A stretch of 64,000 nt of DNA. Origin: Blastocystis hominis. Lineage: Eukaryota; Sar; Bigyra; Opalinata; Blastocystidae. The notes below the pieces were generated by a model, which saw only the letters and a program-made list of their open reading frames with translations, was not told the origin of the DNA and searched no databases. Location of the stretch: positions 988,107 through 1,052,106 of the forward strand of contig NW_013171838.1 of NCBI RefSeq assembly GCF_000151665.1, in the 5' to 3' direction. The number at the start of each line of letters is the position of its first letter. Position 1 is the first letter of the stretch. The position numbers and the translations under genes were made by a program. Shown here piece by piece: positions 1 through 11,106 of the stretch.

Positions 1-1913
1 GATAATCGATTTGGAATGGAAAAAGTGTATGATCGCAAAAAACGAATGATAAGTAACTCTTCTTGGTGTAATGGAAGAGAGAGTGATGAATATATTGGCG
101 ATGGAAAGGCTGTATTTTTAGCAGTGAAAAGATTGACTCTGAACAAGTTATGCAAATGGAAAGAATTTGACATTAGTGTGCTGGAAGGATTAGAATTCTT
201 ACATATCGGAGATGATTGCTGCAGCTCCATAAAGACATTCAGAGTTGTTGGTTTAGAAAAACTCAAGAAAATTGTGATCGGAAAGAATTCCTTTACTCTA
301 GAAATTAATTATTATGGGAAAACTGAATCCCGTTCGTTTGAAGTGGCAGACTGCAAACAGTTAGTGACAGTTGATATTGGTCCGTTTTGTTTCTCTGACG
401 GCCCTGGTAGTTTTGTGCTGCGCAATCTTCCTTCACTACAGTCGATCAATATTGGATCCTATAGCAGTCCTTCTTACGATTTTTATTTTATGTCGTTTGT
501 TGCTAAAGGTACCTTTCTCTTTTTTTCTAGATATAGATTTGCCCAATCTCATTTCGATATCACTCGGTAACTGGACATTTAATGCATCTGTAAACACTGT
601 TTTTGAAAGTACTTACTTGTCTTCTAAACATCCTTATTATTAGACCTTCCTTCATTACGTCTTCTTATGCTGGGAGAGTATGCTTTGAGTGGAAGATACG
701 ATAATCCTTCAAGCTCTCTTACAATGCGAAGTAACAGTTATGCGATTCTTTTATAGTGAGATCTTCCTTCACTAGAAAGCGTATCATCTCAAGGAAAAAG
801 CTTTTCTTCCCCTCATATTGTTATTTTGGAGAGTATATTTACAAATCTCTCTTTATAAGATATTCCCAAAGTACATTCCGTTAGTCTTCCTGATTCTTTT
901 AAAAATGTTACGCGACGATCAGTGCTAAGTTTGCTCAATTTCTATTGTCTTTAGTGGATAGATGTCAGCTCTGCCTTTTTTCCTTCTAAAGGACATCATG
1001 CCGACTACATAGAAAGCATCGAGTCTTCTGTGTCTTCCATAGTTATTCCCGATTGGGCATGTAATGATGCGAGTTATATCGAATTTGATTTTTCTCGATT
1101 CACGAAACTCGAGACGTTAGAAATCGGTGATGAATGCTTTGGATCTGTAGAACTTTTCAGAATTGATGGATTGAATCGATTGAAGAGCATTACTATAGGC
1201 AAGAACTCATTTACTAAACAGAAGAACGACTATGGAGATGATTCATCGAAATCATTCCACATATTGAATTGTGAATCATTGGAATCCATTGAAATTGGTG
1301 AATATAGTTTCGGTGATTATGCTGGAGACTTTGAATTGAAGAATCTACCAAAACTACAATCCATTCAAATTGGCACAATTGGAAGTCGTTCATTCAATTT
1401 TTGTGATTGTTCCTTCGTTTTGCAAGGTTCATTTTCCTGATTTTGTATTATGTAGATTTTCCCTCTCTTACTACTCTCACATTAGGTGATCTTACTTTTG
1501 GATACTCCATATCTACTGTTTTGGAAAGTAATGATATTGTTTTGAATTATTATCGGCAGATCTTCCGTCATTGGAGTCTATTGACCTTGGCGAATGTGCT
1601 CTTGCTGGAAGGTATGAAGATGATTCCTGTTCACTTACTATGAAAAGTAGTATGCTTTGTTTAAGATTACCGTGTAGATCTCCCAAATCTACGATCCATT
1701 AATTCCAGTGGATGGAGTGTTATGTTTAATCGAACCGTCGTTTTAGAAAGTACTTTCGAATTTTGCATGGTTCATCAGATATTCCGAATTTGGAACAAGT
1801 CTCGCTTCCTAAATCATTTTGGAGTTGTCAATCGAAAGAAGTGACAAGTACATCTTTACATTTATTTTCCATTAGATGTCTCCAGTATTTTAGACAGCCT
1901 TGTTATTGTATAA
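1..1913 (+). CDS. MORN/leucine-rich-repeat family protein, 5'-truncated by window edge (copy 1)
   Basis: The first bases match, almost word for word, the MORN-repeat part of the copy at 43.0 kb (compare 1-60 with 43529-43588), so the gene begins left of the window. After the MORN tail come leucine-rich repeats of the BspA/LRR_5 kind (signature ESIEIG, NRLKSITIG, SFHILNCESLESIEIG near 1130-1320). The 3' part is split into mini-exons that each start with the split codon G|AT followed by CTTCC or TTCC, encoding D/N-L-P-x-L. The first intron is 509-536. A second LRR block begins near 961 with a DVSS stretch that ends the other copies, so this gene is either longer by an internal duplication or two genes fused head to tail. 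The last exon encodes DVSSILDSLV and ends at a genomic TAA (1911-1913). Function unknown; a surface or interaction role is inference. Confidence 0.6.
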
Positions 1914-2030
1914 AAACAAGATTCGTACTTTTCACTTGGTTCATTCTAAGCCATGTTTTTGTTTGCCTTTTGATTGAAGTTTGTTTCATAAGCAATAGAT
2001 AGTCAGTTGTTCTTTATTGGTGATATTAAG

Positions 2031-2243
2031 TTAGTAAAACATCTGTATCTTCTAAATAATATAGCCAACTTATTATACCCGAAAAGCTCCTCCCTTAATA
2101 TTACTGGCAACAGTCCTAAACCTGCAATATTATCACCTATTGATTTGTTTGTAGCATTACCTCTCCAATATTTTCCAGTTACAGACTCGAGGGTCTTCTC
2201 TGAAGATATTTTCTTGTTCTTCGTGTATTTTGTAGAAATTCAT
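2031..2243 (-). CDS. Small hypothetical protein, about 48 aa, low support
   Basis: On the minus strand an ATG at 2243 opens a frame that begins MNFYKIHEEQENIFRED. It can be spliced twice (GT-AG gaps of about 39 and 27 nt) to reach KGGAFRKIQMFY and a TAA at 2031-2033. No family is recognised. It lies between the convergent end of the MORN-LRR gene and Hub1. Support is the plausible splicing and polar composition only; it may be non-coding. Confidence 0.25.
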
Positions 2244-2333
2244 ACGTTGATCACAAAGTATTTTCTAATTATAATACGTTACAAGCCAGTGATAACCTAA
2301 ATTAACATCACTTGTGTATAGAACAAACCCTTA

Positions 2334-2584
2334 TAATTGTAATACAATTCTAGACCCATCCCATCATGGATTTCATAATCCTGAAGAGTAATGTGGTCCT
2401 TATAAGTGATATACCATTTTTGAATTCTAATTTTCTCTGGACGTGTTCCTAATCGTTAGGTAATGACATCGATCATACCAGTTTGTGCAGCAACTAGTTT
2501 CTTCAAATCGCCTACTGTGTCTGATGGATTGCACTTTACTCGAATTTTTCTTCCCAATCGATCATTCAGAATAACTTCGATCAT
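2334..2584 (-). CDS. UBL5: Ubiquitin-like splicing modifier Hub1/UBL5
   Basis: Spliced translation begins [20 protein letters not shown], continues [20 protein letters not shown] and ends [22 protein letters not shown], a near full-length match to Hub1/UBL5 (about 73 residues). A single 30-nt GT-AG intron (2449-2478) interrupts the conserved GTR junction. Hub1 is a ubiquitin-fold protein that binds spliceosomal proteins without being conjugated; it fits a genome that depends on very short introns. No genomic stop follows the conserved LELYY: the frame reads Y-Y-N-TA and would otherwise run on. Cleavage after TA, 4 nt before GGTTTGTT (2322-2329), would create UAA, giving a normal Hub1 length. 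Identity is secure; the created stop is inference. Confidence 0.9.
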
Positions 2585-2724
2585 CGAAACCTTCGATTTA
2601 GGTTATTATACAAAATAATGGAATATTTTTGAATTTCCAAAAGTTGTGAAAATCAAGAATAACCTTTAGGAAGATTGCTCTGATCCTTACATACTATCAT
2701 ATAGTATAGCTATAGACTCTAATC

Positions 2725-5700
2725 ATGAATTTTGTTAGTCCTCGCAAATTGGACCGAATTCGTGGTTTTGACTATATCTATAGTGATGTTCGTTCAGGTG
2801 CCATCAATGTATGGTATTTTGCTGAGCTCTTCGATATTGGTGTTGATTCTGTGATTTTACTTTTCTGTGTTGAATTATAGGTAAATTATATAAAGGAACT
2901 GCCGTTCTTTCAGAGTATACCAGATTCTGGTCAAAGACCATCTTGGTTGAAAGAGAATCCAAAATCTCTAGATGAAGTGAGCGTTTATTTTGATATTTTA
3001 GTATAGTTCTGTGAGTATGTCATAAAGAAGGTCAGAGAGGATGCAGAAGGGATACTCCAGAAACATCAGCAGAGTTTAGTAGATCTTTTTTATTATTTTT
3101 CGTCATGTCTAGAGCAAGTGGTACTCATCGAAGAGAAAGGGGAGCAGCGAAAGTCTCAGAGGAGAAGTACCTAAACGCAAGATCCGTCCTTCTACATTGT
3201 CTTTCGATATTTTTCTTATTACTGATCAGTAGAAGTGCGAAAAGCGCTCCTTTCATTCCTCAAGGGTTTCAATCAAACCCTTTTTCTGCCCCTTCCTTTT
3301 CTCACCCAAAAGAGGAAGAAACTATGCAAACACCCCCAGGGTCCCCCAAATCCCATCTACCCTACGCTCCTCTTCCCTCCACACCCCCAGGATCCCCCAA
3401 ATCGCATTTACCCTACGCTCCCCACGTTGATTCTCCCTCTCTCCCTGCTTCCTCCTCGCATCCAAACAATCTTGCAGAAAAGGCTTTTCAGCCATCTGCA
3501 GATTCCCTCTCCCCTGTGCGTTGCAAGTCCTCCGCTTCGTCGATTCCTCGCATTGCTCTTCTTTTTACCTTAGTGCTTTTCAGCACTCATTGCCACCTCT
3601 CCCTGCAACTCACCAGCTTTCTCATTCATCTTCTTCTCTGTGGGATCCAGCCTTCTTCTTCTTCTTCTTCTTCTTCTTCTTCTTCTTCTTCAACATCGTT
3701 AAGTTTCCCCGATTCTACGTTTCCGAGCTCTTCGTCTTCCACCTTTGATTCTCCAGCCAGCGTCTTCACGTTTGCTTGCCACGTTTTGGATGCTTCTTCC
3801 TGGCTGGCCTTCCTCTTCCCCGTTTTCTTTCCTCTCCGCTTCGATCGTAGCCCTCGCTTCTTTCCCAGCTCTCCGAATTTCCGCTTCTCTCCCGCGCCCA
3901 TCGCTTCTCCGAGACCGTTCATCGCCTTCTCGCCGAGAGTTCGCCCGAATCGATGAGCCCTTCCATGCTGAAGATCTTCCCTGCCGAGCGTCTCGCTCTT
4001 CAGAACCACGGGAACGAGTCCAAGCACTCGTTCATCTCTCCCCACGAACTCCATGTGTTCACGCAGCGGCAGAAATCGCTCGACTGGGTCATGCAGCTCT
4101 CGCGCGACTACGACGTTTGATCCTCGAACCAGCGTTATGTCCAGTCGTTCTCCAGCCGCATGAGCGTCGTGGAGCTGGAGCAATTCATCCTCTCCATGCG
4201 CGATTCCGTTCGCTCGCACCTCCAATCCGTCGATCCCGAGAACGTGGCGTTCATCGCCCATCTCCTCACGCAGGAGCTCTACAACGTGAGCTTCTCGACG
4301 CATCGCGGCTCACTCCCAGCTCACCGTTCCCTCCGAGAACGACCTCCAGCTGCTCCACTCCCACGACACGCTGCCCCGCCTCTTTCTTCGCTTCTCGCAG
4401 CAGAACGGAGACGGCGCCGCCGATGTGAAGGAGCTCGAGAGAAAAATCACCGCGGTGTTTCCGGGGAAGCAGGCCTTCTTCGCGCTCTTCGTTCTCTACG
4501 CCGACAATCCCTCGCTCTCCATGTTCCTCGTCTCGGGTTCGCATTGGGGTCGGCGTTGATCGCAGAGCTCACCGCGGTTATCATGGAGCTCCACGCCTCG
4601 CTGCAGAACCCAGCTATGGACGGCTGCTTCCACGTCATGTCCATTCAGCGCATCTTCGCAAAGCTCCTCGGATTTCTCCTCTTTGCCACGTATTGGCGGC
4701 AAGAGCAGTCTCCCGCCACTTCCATCTCCATTCCCGCCAAGTTCTTCTTCGCGTAATTCCCGCGGGACGGAGCGAGCTGTAGCCTCCCCTTGAATTTAAC
4801 CGAAATGGCCACGTCGTCCTGGCAATCGGGGACATATGGGGTCTTTTTGTTGTGGGTGTCCCAATTGTTTTATTTCGTTACGGCCCATATGGCGGCCTGC
4901 TGCCCCCAGTTAGAATCCTTCTTCTCCTTCCTTTCCTCCACTTATCAGTAGGATGTCAAAAATCGCCCCGATTTTAGGTATTCCAAAAATAGTCCCTTTA
5001 ATCTCAACCATCAATTCGTGATTCTTCTCATCGATTCCTTCCCCGTTTCCCTCCCTCTTCCCCATTTCTCCACCTCCGTTTCCACTTTTTCTCCACCGAC
5101 CGTTTCCTCGGGAGTTTCCTCAGAAGTTTCCTCAGAAGTTTCCTCAGAAGTTTCCTCGGAAATTTCCTCGGAAATTTCTCGGAAATTTCAGGCGTTGGTC
5201 CAAGCGTTTGACGGGCGTTTCGCCGATTTAGCGAGCGCGGTGCGAAGCTTGCAGAGCTCCGAGTCGAATAGCGGTTATTTGCAGCTTTCGGCGCGAAAAA
5301 TCCGGCCTCGCGATGTGGACATAACCGCGGAATTCCGGGACCTTCTGTTCTCGCAGGACGGTTTCGTCCGGAGTTTTGCCGCGGGGACCCAGATTCGCTC
5401 GGAAGGGGAGTTACATCGTACGCGGTTGCTGCAGTCGTACTTGAAGCACCACGAGGAGATGAAGGAGCTGGAGCCGTTTTTGAAACTCCTCACAGTTTTG
5501 TGCGCACGAAAATTTATAACAAAGTCTGTTATAAACGAGGCCATGCGAGCGCATTACGCGTCGTTTGAGGCCCTGATCGAGCGGATCGACGAGGTTTCGC
5601 ACGTTATTCTCGATTATGTGAACCCCCAAACCGTCTCCGCATCCACCATCAGCGCTAATGATCCCGAGATCATCCAGCTTCAATCTGCCGTGGAGTGCAC

Positions 5701-6924
5701 CATCATGAAGCATTTGTTCAGCACGATAACCGCGGAAGTGCTGCGGGCGTTACGCGAGGGATTTGGCTCCACGGACTGGATTCGGAATTCCAGTATTTGG
5801 CAGGAAACCGTGCTTCGGTGTATGGTGGACAATATCCAATATGACTGTGTGCGTGACGACATACACAAGAGTGTGCTGAGCATGGTGCTTTTTTAGGGGA
5901 AATGGGTTTATTGGTAGTTCGAAGAAGGGAGAAAACAGCGAAATTTGCTCCGAATTCAGGAGTCGCACTCGGCATCGGAAATTCATCGCGTGCTCGCGTT
6001 GCAGCAAGAAATGAAAGAAAACGGGACGATTTCCGTCTCTTTCTACATGAATTCCATTACGCTGATCTTGAAAGAAATCGAAAAATTAGGCACGATTTTT
6101 GGAATTCCAGTCATCGAATAGACACCCAATACGAAGTATTAGCACGAGTCTGTTATGCCTTGTTAAACAAAAAGCGCGGCGAGTCTTTGTGGAATTCCAA
6201 AAATCGCCTCATTTTTAGCATAGCCGAATACTCCGCGATCTGCACTCGCTTTTCCTTCGCTCTCTGGAAGCTTTTGCCCGTACAAATCGCTTTTTTTTCT
6301 TCATTACCCTTCCAGAATTCCCCCGATTTTTCTCTCATCTCGAAGCTCCCCGAGATCCTCCCGGTCGTGTTTCGCCACATCCCCGCGAGCGCGGAGTTCG
6401 GGAGTCTCTTGAAGAACGTAAGTCGCGTTTTGATTCGCTGCTGGAAGCAGGGCGGCCGCGCAGACGAGGGCTGGCTGTTCGCTTCTCTGAGCGTGAAGTC
6501 GGTGTGCTGTCTGGCGGAGCCGGTGAAGCAGCGGGTAGGCGAGACGGGGAGGAGTGATGGGAAGGCGTTCTCGATCTTTGTGCTGTATATGATGAGGATT
6601 GAGTTCGTGAGCGCGGAGCACGTCGCCGATTTCTTTCTGGGGCTCTGGAAGAAGGTCCGCATGCACGGCGAACGCGAGTGTCGCCTGCTCACGCGCCTGC
6701 TTACGGAGTTCCTGTCGCTGCAGCGTTCGGCGTGTTTTCGGGAGCTGTGGGCACCGGAAGGAGGAATGAAGGGTAGATGTCCGGAGGTGGGCTCGGCGCC
6801 GTTTCTGAACGATGTGATTGATTCGGTGTTGGGGTATTGGGACAAGGAAGGGATTGAGAGCTGCGAAGAGGTGCGGGCGTTGAAGGCGATCGATTGTGGG
6901 TTTCTGTCGCTTCGTTTGGATTGA
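2725..6924 (+). CDS. Large modular protein of unknown family, Ser/Pro-rich N-terminal half and helical C-terminal half
   Basis: One long gene can be assembled across at least ten introns. It begins MNFVSPRKLDRIRGFDYIYS. The introns near 2851-2880 and 2969-3033 (30 nt), a T-rich 34-nt intron near 3081 and a 31-nt intron near 3201-3231 lead into a low-complexity region with two copies of PPGSPKSHLPYAP. A TTC microsatellite (about 3652-3694) follows, then helical segments (MLKIFPAERLALQNHG; SVVELEQFILSMRDSVRSHL; LLTVLCARKFITKSVINEAM; SIFVLYMMRIEFVSAEHVADF). Introns 4753-4782, 4948-4977 and 6189-6218 are exactly 30 nt and keep the frame across what look like separate ORFs. A VSSE repeat lies near 5100-5165. 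Ends at TGA 6922-6924, with TGTTTGTT about 35 nt further. I compared it mentally with Pat1, NOT1 and EDC4 and could not assign it. Confidence 0.6.
3652..3694. repeat. TTC trinucleotide microsatellite inside a gene
   Basis: About 13-14 uninterrupted CTT/TTC units, inside the Ser/Pro-rich part of the large modular gene. Depending on frame it would encode a Phe or Ser run; the frame here is not certain. Confidence 0.9.
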
Positions 6925-7247
6925 GCGGTGAATTGGAAACCAATTTATGTTCGTAAGTGTGTTTGTTGAATCAAATGATTGGTTTTTTGGTGATTCAAAT
7001 TCCCTTGGTTGATTGTTGGTTTTTCACTGATGGTTGTACTTTTTTTGTTATATGATTGTAGTTATTATGCAGTTGCTACGCATTCTTCGGTGTGATTGTT
7101 GATTACCTTCATCTTATTCGATTGCTTGCTGCTTCCTGTAATAATTACCCATATATATGTTTCTTCCTCACCCTTCACTTGCATATTTGCCATTTGCCAT
7201 TTGCCATTCCATCTCCTTTGTTTGCTGTCTCAAACACTCCATCCCAT

Positions 7248-9504
7248 TCACTTCTTCTTCTTCAGCATTTCCTCGCGGATCCACTTCACGCGCTTCACAC
7301 AGTCGACCTTCGTTTTCCCGGGCACTTCCTCCGCGATCTTCTTCCACCGCTCGTTCTTCTCCATCGTCGCCGGATACTTCTTTATCGCTCTACACTCCAC
7401 CCCTCTCTCCTCCCCTACGCCTCCAACGCCTTCTGCTGACTCTGCGTCCAGCCCTGCTCGTCCTCCTTCTCTTTCTCTTTTTCTTTCTCTCTTTCTTTCT
7501 CCTTCTCCTTCTCTTTCTCCGTCGTTTGCTCCGGCTGCGACACATCATACCGCGTATCCAGCTTGATCTCCACCTTGTTCTTCTCCTTGAACGTCGACTG
7601 GTTGCGTCGGAACCGCGCGAACGCGTCGTCGTCATCTTCCTCCCATCCGTCCTCCGTCCCTACTCACTTTCGTGTTCTGCCCCATGTTTCGCTTCGTGAT
7701 TTCCTCGATCCGCGCGCGGCACTGCGCTCCCGTCCGCGTCCGATTGCACCGACTGTACTCTCCCACATACTCCGCGATGCGCTCCCACCGATTCCGATAC
7801 CCCGCCTACAATCGAAGGGAAATGCCGACCCGACCGGGAATTTCTTGACCGCCTGGCTGAGGCAGTGGTCCTCTTCGAGCTGCCATTCCACGCCCGTTTT
7901 GCTCTCCTTCGACTTCTCCAGCGCGGCTTCGTCTTCCCGCCGCTTTTTCTCTTCCTGCTCGCGGCGAAGACGCTCGATCTCGGCCTGTTTGGCCTCCTCC
8001 TAGAGAAAATAAAGCGAGGAAAGCGACCTTGGCGATGAGGTCGCGCAGCGCGGCGTTGATGGCGTCGACGCCTTTCTGGTCGAGCGACTGCAAGTCGGGC
8101 AGTTCGGAGGCTTCGCAGAAGGATTTTAAAACGGTGGCGGGGATTGCCTAGTTGGAAACGAAGCGAGGAAGGAAACGGCGTCGATCTGTTTGGACCACTT
8201 CTCCATCAGTTTCTTCTTCTCATGGCGCAGTTTGGCGCGCTCCTCCGCCTGCTTCTTTCGAATTCGCTCTTCTTCTAGCGATCAAAACACACCGCGAAGC
8301 AAACCTGCGCGACGCTCCTGCTCCTTTCGCTCCGCTTCCAGCCGCTCCTGCTCCCTCTTCTCTTCTTCTCTCCGGCGCGCCTCCTCCTTTTCTTTCTGTG
8401 CGTAATTGAATTCTGGCCGCGTTTTACTTCCTTCGCGATTCGCTCCTTCTCGAGCTTTTCCTTGTAGGCCGCCACGCGCGGATCCAAACGATAGGCCTTC
8501 TCCACGATCGCTTGGAGCTTCTTGCTGCTATTTCTGAGCCGCGACTCGATTCGAATTACTCCTGCAAGCGCAGTTTGCGGCGATGCGCTTCGTTCATTTG
8601 GTTCATCCAGCGCTTCTCGGCACGGGAGTTTGACTCCTATTCAGATCCAATTTAACAAAGAAACGATACTTCCAAGTTGTATTCGTCGTAGGCAGAGTAG
8701 ACTCGCCAGGAATGGAACTCCCTCCAAAACTTGTAAAATGCATCCACTTTTTCCCAAGGAGTATCGATTGTTCCCAGAAGCGGACTATCCGTGAGTAAGT
8801 TGAAGAAAAAAGGAAACGCGGGTTGGATCGTACTGAAGCGACTGTAATTGAAGAAGATGTCCTGGAAACACTCAAAGAAGTCGTCACCTTCCTCCATCGT
8901 CGGAACAATAAGCTCGATATCCATGGAATCGTAGCTACACTCAACAGAAGCAAAAAACAGCTACGCTCTTCGCTTTTCGAGCGTTCCTAGCACATCGTAA
9001 GCTTCTTGAATTTTTATGAAAATCTGTCTGTCTTCCGGTTTGGGATCCGCCATCTTATCCGGATGATACTTTAATACGAGAGAACGATATGCAGAACGAA
9101 TATCATCCTCCGTAGCTCTCCACCTCAAGTTTTCTAAACCGAGAACTTTGTAATAATCGTCATTGTTCAAATTGGAGAACAAAGCCTTCGACGTTTCGTC
9201 TTCGGAATCCGACTGATCCCCTTCCCGAGAGGCGTTTTCCTCTCTGAACACTCATCCTTCCCTTCCAACCTTACTGTCCCTGGTCGTTTTTCTGCTCCTG
9301 CTCCTCCTTCCAGGCGATCTTATCAAAATAGGCTCTTCCACATTGCTCGAATGAACAATCCTCAAACAAATCTACTCTGTCAGTGAACTAATAAAAACCG
9401 CAAACTTGATACAAAAAACTCGGTTGTACTCATCAATCCAAGTGAGAATAATGAGAAATCGCTCAAGAAATGAAAGTGCAAAAATCAATGGGAATTCCGC
9501 CATT
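7248..9504 (-). CDS. DNAJC2: Zuotin/DNAJC2 (MPP11), ribosome-associated J-protein
   Basis: Co-chaperone of the ribosome-associated complex, stimulating Hsp70 at the nascent chain. Seen in order: a J domain with HPD (DDYYKVLGLENL, then LVLKYHPDK near 9050); the zuotin-specific segment (FFECFQDIFFNYSRF, FYKFWREFHSWRVYSAYDE); a charged helical stretch; and two SANT/Myb domains (WQLEEDHCLSQAVKKFP near 7850; RWKKIAEEVPGKTK near 7310) ending EEMLKKKK and TGA 7248-7250. Introns about 30 nt, e.g. 31 nt near 9260 joining KNDQGQ to EENASREG. The extreme N-terminus is uncertain: I use the ATG at 9504, but an alternative upstream exon is possible. TGTTTGAG follows the stop by about 11 nt. The gene is divergent from eIF3h, 60 bp away. 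Confidence 0.88.
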
Positions 9505-9563
9505 CCACTATTTGAAATTCCTTTTTGTGTGGTGAAAATCAATAGAACGACTGATTGTTGAGG

Positions 9564-10646
9564 ATGATGAATTCATACGATTCACCAGTGGAAACGAAAA
9601 ATCAACCTAAAGAAGATAGCAGATTTGTGAGTCTGTATGCCCTTGTATTGTGATTTTGGTCGACTGTGACGAGTAGCCTCTGATTCAAATGATTAAACAC
9701 GCTCACGAGTCATCGCCGACCAATATCACTGGTCAACTCCTGGGAAATGTCGATGAAAATAGGGTGGAGATTACTTTTGCCTACCCGATGCCCAGCTCGG
9801 AAGGCGATTTCCAGCAGGTAAACAGCGCCAATTTTCAGCAGGATATTATTAATCGCCTTCGTCAAGTAGAGTTGTGTGCGTTTGACGATTTCTAGACAAA
9901 TATTGATAGCAACGTCGTCGGCTGGTATACTTCTACGTTCATGAGTTCGTTCTGCACTCCTCAGTTGATCGCCACGCAATGTCGCTACCAACTCGACTTG
10001 GGCAACAAGATGGTCGCTCTCGTGATCGATTCTCTGGACCTTTCCCGTGGCAAGTTAAACCTGAAAGCGTTCCGCGTGAATTCTCGGTTCGTGAAGCTTT
10101 TTGACGAGAACAAAATCACTTTCGATGAGTATCTATTTTATTTTCTTAATTTAATTAATTTTAGCCTGCAAGAGCGCCAGCTGTCCAGCAGCGACATTTT
10201 GGAGGAGGTGAAGATTAACCTGTGTGTGAACGAACTGGAGTCCGTGCTGCTCCGCCAGCTCGAGTTGGATTCAATCCTCCGCGAGGAAGAGCCCGTGACG
10301 GTCAATCCGATGTTCTACCTGGTTCGCTCGTTCATGCGCAGTGTGATGTGTAGGAGAAGAATATGGAGCAGGTCGTTGAGAATCTGGGCGAGGAGGTCGG
10401 CGAACGACACGCGTTTGCTGCGCCGGGACACCGAGAGAAGACGCAGGGCGATGTGGAGTTGATTATTGAGGGGGAGCAGGATGACACGATGATGAGCCAG
10501 ATCCAGCAGAATAGGTGGGAATGGAGCGGAATTGTGAAGTGTAGTGGACTGGAGCCGCTCTTGGGATACTGCTCATTGAAGGATTTTTGCGAGCGGTTGT
10601 GCAGTGTGGGAACGGATGAGAAGAAGGTGTTGGAGAAGTCGGTGTG
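9564..10646 (+). CDS. EIF3H: Translation initiation factor eIF3 subunit h (MPN domain)
   Basis: MPN/JAMM-fold subunit of eIF3. Seen: VSLYALPLIQMIKHAHESS, TGQLLGNVDENRVEITFAYP, VVGWYTSTFMSSFCTPQLIA, KLNLKAFRVNSRFVKLFDEN, then the C-terminal helices MFYLEKNMEQVVENLGEEVG. It lacks the metal-binding JAMM signature, as eIF3h does elsewhere. Introns: about 32 nt before PLIQMI, 30 nt ending at 9895, 36 nt near 10128, 32 nt joining MFYL to EKNMEQ, and 30 nt near 10514. The start is one of two adjacent ATGs at 9564 and 9567. The last codons are AAG TCG GTG TG, and TGTTTGTT begins 3 nt later (10650-10657), so poly(A) addition after 10646 would give UGA. The genomic frame does not stop until 10659, inside the motif itself. 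Confidence 0.92.
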
Positions 10647-10649
10647 GTT

Positions 10650-10657
10650 TGTTTGTT
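10650..10657 (+). terminator. TGTTTGTT 3'-end motif of eIF3h
   Basis: Perfect TGTTTGTT three bases after a frame that stops at TG; predicted to set the cleavage site so that the poly(A) tail completes UGA. Confidence 0.75.
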
Positions 10658-10741
10658 GAAATCAGGTTGTTTGAGGGATGGGCAGAATCCTGGATTGGAT
10701 TGATTGATATCGCGTTGTTTGTGAGGGTTTCTGACTGAAAA

Positions 10742-11019
10742 ATGTTCAAGGCGTACAGCGGTGTGATCTTGCCCCAGCTCTTTGGTTTTCTGAGCATTCT
10801 GTTTTTGGGCATCGGCCTCATGCTTACTGGAACGAACATCATGTAGGAGATGCGGGCAACGAGTTTATTTATAGGATGACGCAAAAATCGTACTCTTTCT
10901 TGAAGGTAGCTTTTCGGCAGGATTTGAATGTGTAGGATATTTCTGTGGGTTTGGCCGCTTCTGTTTTCCTGGGTCTCGGATCGTTCTTCCTCCTGCAGTG
11001 GTGTGGTATATATGTCTAA
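10742..11019 (+). CDS. TMEM258: Oligosaccharyltransferase subunit TMEM258/Ost5
   Basis: Small ER membrane subunit of the N-glycosylation oligosaccharyltransferase. Spliced protein about 71 residues: MFKAYSGVILPQLFGFLSIL, a first membrane segment, a loop (MMTQKSYSFLKDISVGLAA), then FLGLGSFFLLQWCGIYV, whose ending closely matches the LLLWVGIYV end of TMEM258. Two hydrophobic segments, as in the family. Introns of 32 and 30 nt (near 10852 and 10905). The stop is a genomic TAA (11017-11019); a TTGTTTGTTC motif lies about 25 nt downstream. The Rrp6 start is 88 bp further. Confidence 0.88.
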
Positions 11020-11106
11020 TGAATATTGTTTTTCTTTGGTGGTATTTTGTTTGTTCACACACTCCCCTGTCTCTGGGCGCACTTTCGCGTGCTCATATTT
11101 TTGTTC

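Noticed and set aside
3626-4303. Minus-strand frame with a poly-Glu run
   Set aside because: The Glu run is the reverse of the TTC microsatellite; the plus strand is constrained by 30-nt introns that keep frame.
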